From: Flavobacteriaceae bacterium
Lineage (GTDB): Bacteria > Bacteroidota > Bacteroidia > Flavobacteriales > Flavobacteriaceae
DNA length: 25,190 nt
Reading direction: 5' to 3'
Assembly (NCBI GenBank): GCA_947482805.1
Contig: CANKLK010000015.1
Location: forward strand, 1-25,190
Shown: positions 8,279 to 16,453 of the stretch, piece by piece
How the letters are laid out: each line of letters opens with the position of its first letter
How positions within the stretch are numbered: position 1 is the first letter of the stretch
Translations under genes and position numbers: made by a program
The notes under the pieces: model-generated
Told to the model about the DNA's origin: nothing
Database searches by the model: none
The model's input: the letters and a program-made list of their open reading frames with translations, nothing else

Positions 8279-9484
8279 TTATTTCTTCTTCAAATTAGGA
8301 AGAAAATAACAAATAATTCCAAACAAAGGAAGAAATGAACAAACATAATACACATATTGAATAGATGTTAAATCGGCTAATTTACCGAGTAAAGCTGAGC
8401 CTAAAGCACCCATTCCGAATGCAAAACCATAGAACAAGCCAGAAACCATTCCCAATTTTTTTGGAACTAACTCTTGAGCATAAACTAATATTGCAGGGAA
8501 AGCAGATGACATTATTACGCCAATAATTATCATCAAAACATCGGTCCAAAATAGATTAACATATGGCAAAAGTAATGCAAACGGTGCAGCTCCGAAAACC
8601 GAAAGCCAAATCACGTATTTACGTCCGATTTTGTCACCCAACGGACCACCCAAAATAGTTCCTACAGCATACGCTATAAGATAAATAAATATATGAAACT
8701 GTGCTTCTTTAATAGACAAGTGAAACTTATCCATAAGGAAAAAAGTATAATACGTTGACAAACTGGCCGTATAAAAAAACTTAGAGAAGATAACAATTAA
8801 TAATACAAGTATAGCCCATTTCACTTTGCTTTTAGAGAGATTATGATAATCAATAAACACTGTTTTTTTATTCTTTCTAAAAATCAAATGGTCTCGATAC
8901 CAATAGGCAATTTTGCTAATTATTGCCAAAGCAATTAAAGAAGCAATGACAAACCATAATATATAAACTTGACCGTTCGGAACTACTATTAAAGCAACGA
9001 GTAAAGGGCCCAGAGCAGTACCGAAATTCCCACCAACCTGGAAAATAGATTGAGCTAAACCTCGTTTCCCGCCGGATGCTAAGTTAGAAATACGAGCAGA
9101 CTCGGGATGAAAAATAGAAGAACCTATACCGATGAAAATTACTGAAAGCAAAATCCAATAGAAAGTAGTAGCGAATGACAAAAACACGATTCCAACCAAG
9201 GAAAAAAGCATCCCATACACTTGTGAAAAAGGTTTTGGATATTTGTCTGTATAATACCCTACGAAAGGTTGAAGTATTGAAGCTGAGATTTGGAAAGCAA
9301 AGGTTATTAATCCAATTTGTAAAAAAGACAAGTGGTAATTTTGCTTTAAAATTGGATAAACCGATGGAATTATCGCTTGAATTAAATCATTCAGTAAATG
9401 GGCAAAACTTATTGAAAACAATATCGAATAAATCGTTTTGTGAAGTACATTACTTTTTTCAGTAATATCGATTGAAGTTTCCAT
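8279..9484 (-). CDS. MFS transporter related to fosmidomycin resistance protein Fsr
   Basis: The product is a 401-residue polytopic inner-membrane protein with about 12 hydrophobic segments and the MFS domain layout. The N-terminal part (HLLNDLIQAIIPSVYPILK, then LSFLQIGLITFAFQISASIL and QPFVGYYTDKYPKPFS) closely resembles the E. coli fosmidomycin exporter Fsr as I remember it. A second MFS loop motif, GGPLGDKIGRKYVIW, lies near the middle. Drug export is therefore a reasonable guess, but the native substrate may differ. It is divergent from meaB (129-base gap) and followed 39 bases later by the GlcD-type oxidase, which might link export and oxidation of a hydroxy acid; that link is speculation. 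I saw no clean -33/-7 promoter upstream. Confidence 0.88.
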   Translation of the reverse strand: METSIDITEKSNVLHKTIYSILFSISFAHLLNDLIQAIIPSVYPILKQNYHLSFLQIGLITFAFQISASILQPFVGYYTDKYPKPFSQVYGMLFSLVGIVFLSFATTFYWILLSVIFIGIGSSIFHPESARISNLASGGKRGLAQSIFQVGGNFGTALGPLLVALIVVPNGQVYILWFVIASLIALAIISKIAYWYRDHLIFRKNKKTVFIDYHNLSKSKVKWAILVLLIVIFSKFFYTASLSTYYTFFLMDKFHLSIKEAQFHIFIYLIAYAVGTILGGPLGDKIGRKYVIWLSVFGAAPFALLLPYVNLFWTDVLMIIIGVIMSSAFPAILVYAQELVPKKLGMVSGLFYGFAFGMGALGSALLGKLADLTSIQYVYYVCSFLPLFGIICYFLPNLKKK

Positions 9485-9613
9485 TCAAAATTGTAAATTA
9501 TTATGCAAAGGACGATAAAAAATTGGAAAAGAGAATCAATGGTTTCTTAAAATTGATATGTATTGAATTATTAGAAAACAATATTTTACTAAATTTACCA
9601 AAACGATTTTCCC

Positions 9614-10702
9614 TTGAACGAAAAGCAGAACAAAAAATCAGCGTTACATGAAAAAGAAGGTATTCCACAACCGGAAAGTTTCAGTACGGCTTCATTGGAG
9701 AAAATTTCCAAAAACAGAAAGCTACAACCATCAGCAGCTGAATTGATTGCTGGTATTTTAGCTCATGATAAGGTAGCGTTGAGTCGCGGAATTACTTTGA
9801 TAGAAAGTACGAGTGTTACCCATTTGTCGAAAGCTAATGAAATAATTAGTGGTTGTTTGCCTTATGCCAATAAATCGGTTCGAATAGGAATTACCGGAGT
9901 TCCCGGAGTTGGTAAATCAACATTTATTGAAGCTTTTGGAAAATACCTTACTTCATTAGGGAAAAAGGTTGCCGTCTTAGCTATTGATCCAAGTAGTACG
10001 ATTTCTCATGGAAGCATTCTTGGTGACAAGACCCGTATGGAGGAATTAGTTAAAGACGAAAACGCCTATATACGACCATCAGCTTCCGGAGAAACATTGG
10101 GTGGTGTAGCACGAAAAACAAGAGAAACCATTATCCTTTGTGAAGCAGCAGGTTTTGACACTATCATCATTGAAACTGTTGGCGTGGGACAAAGTGAAAC
10201 CGCAGTGCATTCGATGGTAGATTTCTTTTTATTGCTCAAAATTTCTGGTGCAGGTGATGAATTACAGGGAATTAAACGAGGCATTATGGAAATGGCGGAT
10301 GCAATTGTAATCAACAAGGCCGATGGTGATAATATCAATAAAGCTAATCTGGCCAAAACCGAATTTAACCGTGCACTGCATTTATTCCCTGCAAAAAAAT
10401 CAGGTTGGATTCCAACTGTGGCTACTTGCAGTGCAATTACTAGAGAAGGAATTGAAAGCGTTTGGGAAACAATTTCCAATTATTTTGAATTGGTCAAAGT
10501 CAATCGTCATTTTGAAGAGAAACGCAAAGAACAAAATCAATATTGGATGATGGAAACCATAAACGAGCAGTTGAAAAATAATTTCTACAATCATCCCGAC
10601 ATGATAAAACTATTGGAAGAAAATAAAAAAGCAGTCGCAAATAATGAAATTTCACCTTTTGCTGCTGCTCAGATTTTGTTGAAAAAGTATTTTATTAAAT
10701 AA
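9614..10702 (+). CDS. meaB: Methylmalonyl-CoA mutase-associated GTPase MeaB
   Basis: MeaB is a SIMIBI-class GTPase that loads and protects adenosylcobalamin in methylmalonyl-CoA mutase. The 362-residue product has Walker A GVPGVGKS at residues 95-102, DPSS at about 125-128, the switch segment ETVGVGQSE at 187-195 and the guanine-specificity motif NKAD at 234-237, all as expected for the MeaB/ArgK family. No in-frame ATG exists before the P-loop, and the frame is closed upstream at 9590. The TTG at 9614, giving LNEKQNKKSALHEKEG, is therefore the likely start; it has no Shine-Dalgarno site. It works with the adenosyltransferase encoded at 1490-2059, although the mutase itself is outside the window. 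The identification is secure; the exact start is less so. Confidence 0.93.
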   Translation: MNEKQNKKSALHEKEGIPQPESFSTASLEKISKNRKLQPSAAELIAGILAHDKVALSRGITLIESTSVTHLSKANEIISGCLPYANKSVRIGITGVPGVGKSTFIEAFGKYLTSLGKKVAVLAIDPSSTISHGSILGDKTRMEELVKDENAYIRPSASGETLGGVARKTRETIILCEAAGFDTIIIETVGVGQSETAVHSMVDFFLLLKISGAGDELQGIKRGIMEMADAIVINKADGDNINKANLAKTEFNRALHLFPAKKSGWIPTVATCSAITREGIESVWETISNYFELVKVNRHFEEKRKEQNQYWMMETINEQLKNNFYNHPDMIKLLEENKKAVANNEISPFAAAQILLKKYFIK

Positions 10703-10717
10703 CTTCGATTATAAATA

Positions 10718-10945
10718 CTATTCTTCGTAACGTTCCATTTCTCTGTCATAGAATTCTCCTGCCAAAGTAATTAAATGTTCCATTTCACTTTCTAATTCGG
10801 TTTCATCTTCGCCTTCTAAATCTTCCATAAACTCTACTTCATCGTCTTTTAAATTAATTATAAAACGCGGAAAATCTAAGTGAATTACAAATATATCATC
10901 TGGAAAATCAGAGTTATCGGCTAGAACAAATTTTGGTAGTTGCAT
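10718..10945 (-). CDS. Small acidic hypothetical protein
   Basis: This 75-residue protein starts MQLPKFVLADNSDFPDDIFV. The first half looks like a compact beta-strand region (IHLDFPRFIINL, residues 21-32). The second half is an acidic helix with many Glu and Asp (residues about 34-75). There is no signal peptide or transmembrane segment. Its 3' end lies 15 bases from the convergent meaB stop. Upstream are 97 bases holding a long imperfect inverted repeat, then the SPFH gene on the same strand. I recall similar short acidic proteins in flavobacteria but know no function. The ordered composition and clean ATG support a real gene. Confidence 0.72.
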   Translation of the reverse strand: MQLPKFVLADNSDFPDDIFVIHLDFPRFIINLKDDEVEFMEDLEGEDETELESEMEHLITLAGEFYDREMERYEE

Positions 10946-10959
10946 AATTTAAGATATTA

Positions 10960-11036
10960 GAAAATAGAGAATAGATGAAAGACAAAAATATATAACTTAT
11001 TCAAAAGTCTATCATCTATTTCTATTCTCTTTTTTC
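10960..11036. terminator. Long imperfect inverted repeat, probable terminator of the SPFH gene
   Basis: The left arm (10960-10983) and right arm (11007-11036) share AGAGAATAG / CTATTCTCT and ATGAAAGAC / GTCTATCAT with a few unpaired bases. On the minus strand the hairpin starts a few bases after the SPFH stop codon. The loop is 23 bases. Without a strong T tract the terminator role is only probable; an mRNA-stabilising hairpin is the alternative. Confidence 0.5.
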
Positions 11037-11042
11037 ATTTTT

Positions 11043-11948
11043 TTATTTATCAGACAAAATTACTGGTGCACTTCCTTTTCCCATAAAAATAATTTTAGTA
11101 TTTGACGAAGTCGCGATTTCTTTTTGCGCTTTAATTTGTTCGTATTGTAATTGTTTATCGGTCAAGCCGGATGAAATAATTTTTTGATAATCAGCAATAC
11201 CTTGGGCTTCTACCCTTTTACGTTCAGCTTCCTGTTTTTCTTTTTGCAATACAAAAATCATTTTTTGAGCTTCTTGTTCTGCATTAATTTTACTTTCAAT
11301 CGTAGTTTTCACAGAAGTAGGAAGATTAATATTTCGAATTAGTAGTTGCTCCAACACTAAGCCTCTTGATTTAAAATCAGCTTCGATCGTTTTAAAAATC
11401 CGTTGCTGAAATTCAGCTCTTTTAGTAGAATATAATGCTACAGCATCATAATAAACTGCATTGTCTCGAATACGCGTTCTAGTAACAGGACGAACAATTT
11501 TATCGGTATAGTTTTCTCCAATTCCTTTTAAAATCTTTGGCGCTTCATTAGGTAAAACTCTATATAAAACAGTTAAATCAATTATAACTTCCAATCCATC
11601 ATTTGACAAAACTCGAATAGCATCGTCTCCTTCTTTAGCTCCTTCATCATGGATAACAGACATCGTATAGTTTTGGGTTTGAGCATCAAAAATGGTAATG
11701 TCTACTAGTGGATTTACCATATGCAAACCGCTTTCTAAAACATCCGATTGCACATTACCAAATAACGATTTCACGCCAACTTTACCCGCATCTATTTGTT
11801 TAAAAGCAGAAGATAATAATCCGATAAGGATTACAACAAAACCTAAGATTTTAAAAAGATTTGAAAATTTTGAAATTGGACTTTCATTTGCTTTAAGTGT
11901 AAAGCTGATAATAATTAAGATAACACCAATAATAAGTGACAGTATCAT
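11043..11948 (-). CDS. SPFH/prohibitin family membrane protein
   Basis: The protein has 301 residues. Two hydrophobic stretches lie at the N terminus (about residues 2-18 and 32-48, ILGFVVILIGLLSSAF). An SPFH/band 7 domain follows, starting at QIDAGKVGVKSLFGNV and running to about residue 215, with ENYTDKIVRPVTRTRIRD and EQLLIRNINLPTSVK inside it. A helical, charged segment rich in Glu, Gln and Lys (about 218-270) is likely coiled-coil. This layout matches prohibitin-like proteins, which form large rings in the membrane and modulate FtsH-type proteases or membrane domains. No protease gene is adjacent. The gene lies downstream of the MATE gene on the same strand, separated by 203 bases full of heptad repeats. 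The family call is firm; the cellular role is inferred. Confidence 0.9.
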   Translation of the reverse strand: MILSLIIGVILIIISFTLKANESPISKFSNLFKILGFVVILIGLLSSAFKQIDAGKVGVKSLFGNVQSDVLESGLHMVNPLVDITIFDAQTQNYTMSVIHDEGAKEGDDAIRVLSNDGLEVIIDLTVLYRVLPNEAPKILKGIGENYTDKIVRPVTRTRIRDNAVYYDAVALYSTKRAEFQQRIFKTIEADFKSRGLVLEQLLIRNINLPTSVKTTIESKINAEQEAQKMIFVLQKEKQEAERKRVEAQGIADYQKIISSGLTDKQLQYEQIKAQKEIATSSNTKIIFMGKGSAPVILSDK

Positions 11949-12006
11949 TTTCTGAGTTTTTTAAATTATACGGTGGTTATACGCAACTATTAAATGTAAG
12001 TTACAA

Positions 12007-12090
12007 TTTCGAGTTATGAGTTTCGAGTTGTGAGTTTCGAGTTATGAGTTTCGAGTTATGAGTTATGACTTGTGAGTTTCGAGTTTCTAG
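12007..12090. repeat. Degenerate tandem repeat, 14-bp units made of two heptads
   Basis: Six 14-base units start at 12007, 12021, 12035, 12049, 12063 and 12077. The best copies read TTTCGAGTTATGAG; the fifth and sixth have diverged. Each unit is itself two related heptads (TTTCGAG and TTATGAG). The array lies upstream of the SPFH gene and downstream of the MATE gene. Confidence 0.9.
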
Positions 12091-12116
12091 TTATAATTTT
12101 TTGTTTAATAAAAAAA

Positions 12117-12165
12117 TCAATTATCAATTATCAATTATCAATTATCAATTATCAATTATCAATTA
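12117..12165. repeat. Perfect heptanucleotide array (TCAATTA x7)
   Basis: Seven identical TCAATTA units run from 12117 to 12165, followed by a partial unit. The last two units are inside the MATE gene on the minus strand, where they encode its final Ile-Asp-Asn codons and the TGA stop (12152-12154). On the minus strand the repeat carries stops in all three phases. Confidence 0.95.
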
Positions 12166-13525
12166 TCATTTTTTTCGTCAGATAATGAAATCGCATGAAC
12201 AGAGAAACAGCAGCAACTGTTAAACCAGCAAATAATCCAATCCATACGCCAACGGCTTTTAATGAAGTATAATTTCCGAGATAAAACGAAACAGGAAACC
12301 CAACAATCCAATATGCTACGAAAGTAATATACATTGGAATTTTCACATCCTGAAGACCTCTAAGCGCTCCCAAAACAACCACTTGAATTCCGTCAGAAAT
12401 TTGAAAAACTGCCGCAACTAAAAGCAATTTGGCAGCAATAGCAATTACTTCCTGATTGTCTAAAAATTGGGATTGGATTTCCATATTTAAAAACATATAT
12501 GGCAAAACTTGGTGCAGTGCCACAAACATTACAGCAAACAAAATTTCGATAAGTATTGCTAGTAAAAATATGGAACGAGCAACGATAACTAATTGCTTAT
12601 AATCATTTAACCCTTTTTGGTTACTAATCCTTATCATCGAAACCACACTCAAACCCATGGCAACCATAAAGGTCATCGATGCCAAACTCAACGCAATTTG
12701 ATTCGCTGCCTGACTGGTCTTTCCAATAGTACCACAAAGCCAAATAGCAGCCGTAAATAATACCACCTCAAAAAGCATTTGCATTGCCGAAGGAAAGCCA
12801 AGATTGATAATTTTTTGAATCATTTCTTTCTTAATTTCATCAAAACTAAAATTCTGAAAATATTGTTTTAATTTTTCTTTTCGTGATAAAATGATGTGCA
12901 TAAAAATGACCATAGCAATACGGGAAATTACTGTCCCTAAAGCTGCACCAAGAATTCCCATTTTTGGAAAAATCCAAATGCCATAAATTAATAGATAATT
13001 GATTATAACGTGGAGAATATTAGCCATGACAATTGCATACATGGAAACCTTTGTCAAAGAAAGTCCATCTGCAAATTGCTTATATCCTTGGTAAATGATT
13101 AATGGAACCAATGAAAAAGCAACCCAATCTATATAAGGTTTTGCTAATATTATTACCTCTTTAGGTTGGTGTAATAACTCCATTATTGGCTTAGCCAAAA
13201 GCACTAACCCAAAAAGCAAAATCCCTAAAATTGTACACAAAAATAAACCGTGATAAAAAGCAGAACGGATTTTTGAAATGTCGTTTTCAGCATCTGATTC
13301 GGCAACGATTGGGGTAATAGCCGTTGAAAATCCGATACCGAGCGACATCGCTACAAAAATCATACTGTTGCCCAAAGAAACAGCTGCTAATTGAGTGCTG
13401 CCTAATTTTCCAACCATTATATTATCAACAATACCAATTAAAGTATGACCAAGCATTCCTATAATTACTGGATAGGCTAATTGTAAATTATACGAAAACT
13501 CTTTTGTATATTGAGATAAAGACAT
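12152..13525 (-). CDS. MATE family multidrug/cation efflux transporter (NorM-like)
   Basis: The 457-residue polytopic inner-membrane protein has about 12 hydrophobic segments. The N-terminal region has LAYPVIIGMLGHTLIGIVDNIMVGKLG (residues about 17-43), and SLGNSMIFVAMSLGIG follows, as is typical of NorM-type MATE exporters that pump cationic drugs using Na+ or H+ gradients. The second half repeats the pattern (INLGFPSAMQMLFEVVLF, QAANQIALSLASMTFMVA). Length and topology are normal. It has a clear own promoter just upstream. Its last codons and stop lie within a perfect 7-bp tandem array, so the extreme C terminus (after KKM) is repeat-derived and has no expected function. Substrate unknown. 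Confidence 0.93.
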   Translation of the reverse strand: MSLSQYTKEFSYNLQLAYPVIIGMLGHTLIGIVDNIMVGKLGSTQLAAVSLGNSMIFVAMSLGIGFSTAITPIVAESDAENDISKIRSAFYHGLFLCTILGILLFGLVLLAKPIMELLHQPKEVIILAKPYIDWVAFSLVPLIIYQGYKQFADGLSLTKVSMYAIVMANILHVIINYLLIYGIWIFPKMGILGAALGTVISRIAMVIFMHIILSRKEKLKQYFQNFSFDEIKKEMIQKIINLGFPSAMQMLFEVVLFTAAIWLCGTIGKTSQAANQIALSLASMTFMVAMGLSVVSMIRISNQKGLNDYKQLVIVARSIFLLAILIEILFAVMFVALHQVLPYMFLNMEIQSQFLDNQEVIAIAAKLLLVAAVFQISDGIQVVVLGALRGLQDVKIPMYITFVAYWIVGFPVSFYLGNYTSLKAVGVWIGLFAGLTVAAVSLFMRFHYLTKKMIIDN

Positions 13526-13542
13526 TATGCAATTTTAGGTTG

Positions 13543-13572
13543 CAAAGGTAGCTGATTCAATCGCAATTACAA
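13543..13572 (-). promoter_or_regulatory. Promoter of the MATE gene
   Basis: On the minus strand, TTG (13572-13570) is separated by 19 bases from TACCTTTG (13550-13543), matching both elements of the Bacteroidota consensus. The ATG at 13525 follows 17 bases later. Confidence 0.75.
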
Positions 13573-13603
13573 TAGCAAAAGTCGATGGGAATGGCAATGA
13601 AAA

Positions 13604-13774
13604 TTAAAGATAAATATTGAAATTGATATTGAAATTGATTTTTGAAACTGATTTTTGTTGGATTTTTAGGAATTCGCCTTTTTTCTGATCATCATCGGCA
13701 TCAATGTTTAACTCAGTTTGAATTTTTGACAATGAAATGGGTTCAACAACTCTAAAATTATCTGGATTTATAAT
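13604..13774 (-). pseudogene. Possible 3' remnant of a lost gene
   Basis: In the 273-base gap between the MATE promoter and the next gene, one minus-strand frame is open for 56 codons, from just after a TGA (13777-13775) to a TAA (13606-13604). It contains no ATG. The translation starts IINPDNFRVVEPISLSKIQT and continues with an acidic stretch ELNIDADDDQKKGEF, which looks protein-like. The end (KINFNINFNI) comes from a hexamer repeat. I do not recognise it. It may be the 3' end of a gene cut off from its start; a chance open frame is also quite possible. Confidence 0.3.
13615..13638. repeat. Two perfect 12-bp direct repeats
   Basis: TATTGAAATTGA occurs at 13615-13626 and 13627-13638, followed by a diverged third copy (TTTTTGAAACTGA). 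It overlaps the end of the possible gene remnant. Confidence 0.8.
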
Positions 13775-13783
13775 TCAAGTGTT

Positions 13784-13791
13784 TATATTTG
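13784..13791 (+). promoter_or_regulatory. -7 element (TATATTTG) very close to a start codon
   Basis: This perfect TAnnTTTG ends only 7 bases before the ATG at 13799, so a transcript from it would have almost no leader. No TTG is found at the ideal -33 distance. Confidence 0.5.
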
Positions 13792-13798
13792 TAAACTA

Positions 13799-14623
13799 AT
13801 GGAGAAATTTCAACTTAGCGTACTTTTTAAAATCATTGGCATAGGTTCAGCATCAGGGATTCTCTATCATAATGATTTGCTTTATATTATTTCGGATAAT
13901 AGTACTTATCTATACGAATACAATATTCCTAACGAAAAACTGAACAAAATTCCACTTGTTGATTATCCTCAGGAGAACATTCCTAAAAAAGACAAACCCG
14001 ATTTTGAGTCAATTTCATTTTTGGAAAACAAATTATATATTTTAGGCTCAGGTTCTACAGAAAATCGAAATAAAGTTGTTAGATATAACCTAACATCAAA
14101 AAAACATAGCGAAAAAAATTTTAGTATTATTTTTCAGGATATAAAAACACAACTTGAAATAAAGGACGAAGAATTAAATATTGAAGGTTTAATTCAGCAT
14201 AATAATATCATGTACTTATTTCAAAGAGGTAATGGTATGAATAGTAAAAATGGAATCATCTATTCTAATGAAGATATAGAAAATCGGGTATTTAAATTTG
14301 TACCTTTTGATTTACCCAAAATAAGAAATGTATCATCCACATTTACGGATGCTATTTTGATAGATGAGGCCATTTATTTTCTAGCTTCAGCCGAAAATAC
14401 AACCTCAACTTATGACGATGGCGAAGTATTAGGGAGCATCATTGGAACGATAGATTTGAAAACAATGAAACTCAAAAGTTCAATTCAAATTAGTAACAAA
14501 CATAAATTTGAAGGATTGACACTATACAAAAAAACAGCAACTCATATAGAATTGCTGCTTTGTGAAGATAATGATAGTGAAGTTTTAGAAACTAATATTT
14601 ATAAATTAGTAATAGATAAATAA
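13799..14623 (+). CDS. Hypothetical protein, predicted beta-propeller (DUF6929-like)
   Basis: The product is 274 residues with no signal peptide or membrane segment. It consists of recurring short strands with turn signatures, for example GILYHNDLLYIISDNSTYLYEYN (20-42), SISFLENKLYILGSGS (about 71-86), GLIQHNNIMYLFQRGNG (about 129-145) and AILIDEAIYFLASAEN. This is the pattern of a propeller-like fold. I associate this with a Bacteroidota family annotated DUF6929, from memory and unverified. Function unknown. A -7 element lies directly before the ATG, suggesting a near-leaderless mRNA. Its 3' end is 3 bases from the convergent ABC-F gene. It sits next to a possible gene remnant on the other strand, so it may have been inserted here. 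Confidence 0.75.
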   Translation: MEKFQLSVLFKIIGIGSASGILYHNDLLYIISDNSTYLYEYNIPNEKLNKIPLVDYPQENIPKKDKPDFESISFLENKLYILGSGSTENRNKVVRYNLTSKKHSEKNFSIIFQDIKTQLEIKDEELNIEGLIQHNNIMYLFQRGNGMNSKNGIIYSNEDIENRVFKFVPFDLPKIRNVSSTFTDAILIDEAIYFLASAENTTSTYDDGEVLGSIIGTIDLKTMKLKSSIQISNKHKFEGLTLYKKTATHIELLLCEDNDSEVLETNIYKLVIDK

Positions 14624-14626
14624 GTT

Positions 14627-16261
14627 TTATTTCTCAATTTCTCGTAAACTTTCCATTTTCTTGTGCGCAAGAAATCCTTTAATATCCTCGAAATGTTCTT
14701 TTACTCTTTTATTCCCAAATTCGAAAACTTTAGTAGCTAATCCGTCAAGGAAATCCCTGTCGTGAGAAACCAAAATCAGCGTACCGTCAAAGTCTTTTAA
14801 AGCTTCTTTTATAATGTCTTTTGTCTTCATATCCAAATGGTTAGATGGCTCATCCAGAATTAATAAGTTAACTGGTTCCAATAATAATTTTATCATGGCC
14901 AAACGCGTTTTTTCACCACCCGAAAGCACTTTTACTTTCTTCTGAATATCATCACCATGAAACATAAAAGCACCTAAAATATTCTTGATTTGAGTTCTCA
15001 CATCACCAACTGCAATGTTGTCTATCGTTTCAAAAATGGTTGCATTTTCATCTAGCAGCGAAGCCTGATTTTGAGCAAAATAACCAATCTGCGAATTATG
15101 TCCAACCTCAACATTTCCGCTATTGATTTCGATTTCTTTCATGATGGCTTTAATCATCGTCGATTTACCTTCTCCGTTTTTACCAACAAACGCAACTTTT
15201 TGACCACGTTCAATGACCATATTGGCGTCTTTAAAAATCAAATGGTTTCCATACGATTTTTCTAAATCACGAACAATTACAGGATATTGTCCAGAACGAA
15301 CGGAAGGAGGGAATTTCAATTTTAATGCTGAATTATCGATTTCGTCCACTTCAATAGGGACAATTTTTTCTAACATTCTCACGCGCGATTGAACAGCGTC
15401 AGTTTTTGAAAATGTCCCACGAAAACGATCAATAAAAGCTTGATTATCGGCAATCATTTTTTGTTGTTCGTCATACGCTTTTTGCTGATGAACTCTTCTG
15501 TCTTTTCTCAGTTCAAGATAATGTGAGTATTTGGCTTTATAATCATAGATTCTCCCCATTGTTACTTCAATAGTGCGATTGGTTATGTTATCAACAAACG
15601 CTCTATCGTGTGAAATTACCATTACAGCTTTAGCCTGATTAATTAGGAAATCCTCCAACCACTGAATACTATCCATATCCAAGTGATTAGTCGGCTCATC
15701 AAGCAAAATCAAATCAGGTTGCTTCAACAGAATTTTAGCCAACTCTATTCGCATTCTCCAACCACCGGAAAATTCAGAAGTCGGGCGATTAAAATGGTCT
15801 CTTTCGAAGCCTAATCCTTTTAAAACTTTTTCAACCTCAACTTCGTAATTAACCTCTTCAATAGCATAGAATTTTTCACTTAAATCGGAAACTCTTTCAA
15901 TCAGCTTCATGTACTCATCGCTTTCATAATCAGTTCGAATAGTCAACTGCTCATTTATTTGATCAATTTCATCACGCATTTTAAAAACTTCAGCAAAAGC
16001 TTTTGACGCTTCTTCCATTACGGTACAATTGTCTGCAGCCAGTAAATGCTGAGGCAAATAGGCTATTACCGCTTCTTTCGGAGCAGAAATTGCGCCACGA
16101 GAAGGCTTATTCTCTCCAGCAACAATCTTTAAAAGTGTCGATTTTCCGGCTCCATTTTTACCCATAAGGGCAATTTTATCGGTTTCGTTTATAGCGAAAG
16201 TTACATCGCTAAAAAGGGTGGTTCCACCAAATTCTACCGCTATGTCATTTACAGTAATCAT
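14627..16261 (-). CDS. ABC-F family ATPase (translation-associated)
   Basis: ABC-F proteins have two ATPase domains and no membrane part; they bind the ribosomal E site and affect translation or antibiotic resistance. The 544-residue product has Walker A GKNGAGKST (about 34-42), FSGGWRMRIELAKIL signature (164-178) and LLDEPTNHLD (186-195) in domain 1. Domain 2 has Walker A GKNGEGKST (360-368), LSGGEKTRLAM (447-457) and LILDEPSNHLD (467-477), with Ser replacing the usual Thr. The charged linker between domains spans about 245-325. The overall wording resembles the YbiT-like housekeeping subgroup more than the dedicated resistance subgroups, but I cannot settle that without alignment. It is convergent with the propeller gene. 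Confidence 0.92.
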   Translation of the reverse strand: MITVNDIAVEFGGTTLFSDVTFAINETDKIALMGKNGAGKSTLLKIVAGENKPSRGAISAPKEAVIAYLPQHLLAADNCTVMEEASKAFAEVFKMRDEIDQINEQLTIRTDYESDEYMKLIERVSDLSEKFYAIEEVNYEVEVEKVLKGLGFERDHFNRPTSEFSGGWRMRIELAKILLKQPDLILLDEPTNHLDMDSIQWLEDFLINQAKAVMVISHDRAFVDNITNRTIEVTMGRIYDYKAKYSHYLELRKDRRVHQQKAYDEQQKMIADNQAFIDRFRGTFSKTDAVQSRVRMLEKIVPIEVDEIDNSALKLKFPPSVRSGQYPVIVRDLEKSYGNHLIFKDANMVIERGQKVAFVGKNGEGKSTMIKAIMKEIEINSGNVEVGHNSQIGYFAQNQASLLDENATIFETIDNIAVGDVRTQIKNILGAFMFHGDDIQKKVKVLSGGEKTRLAMIKLLLEPVNLLILDEPSNHLDMKTKDIIKEALKDFDGTLILVSHDRDFLDGLATKVFEFGNKRVKEHFEDIKGFLAHKKMESLREIEK

Positions 16262-16279
16262 ATATCATTTTTGAAGCGG

Positions 16280-16287
16280 CAAAGATA
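16280..16287 (-). promoter_or_regulatory. -7 element (TATCTTTG) of the ABC-F gene
   Basis: It is a perfect TAnnTTTG on the minus strand, 18 bases before the ATG at 16261. Upstream at roughly the right distance is only a T-rich TTTTC instead of TTG. Confidence 0.55.
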
Positions 16288-16299
16288 GTTTAAAAACCT

Positions 16300-16340
16300 A
16301 ATTTGAAAATGAGATGATTTGAATATTTGAAAATGAACTA
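16300..16340. repeat. Degenerate TTTGAAAA-type repeat
   Basis: Related words AATTTGAAAATGA (16300-16312), ATTTGAAT and ATTTGAAAATGA follow one another in the 192-base gap between the ABC-F gene and the MFS gene. The same AATTTGAA word forms the array at 21109-21141. Nothing else stands out in this gap. Confidence 0.6.
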
Positions 16341-16453
16341 ATTTAATAACAATAACGTTGTAATTAATCCATTGCAGAGGAACATCAATTAAAAACTTTA
16401 GTTTCAAAAAAGATTTGGTTAATTTTAAGCACCAATTCAGAAGCCATAAACTT

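Noticed and set aside
10066..10479. 137-codon open frame on the minus strand
   Set aside because: It lies wholly antisense to meaB, whose motifs are complete; it is a codon-bias shadow.
1490..10702. Cobalamin adenosyltransferase and MeaB as one gene cluster
   Set aside because: They share a pathway, but more than 7 kb of unrelated genes on both strands separates them and each has its own start region.
12007..12165. Possible CRISPR array
   Set aside because: Units are 7 or 14 bases in direct tandem with no unique spacers, and there are no cas genes; this is simple tandem repeat DNA.
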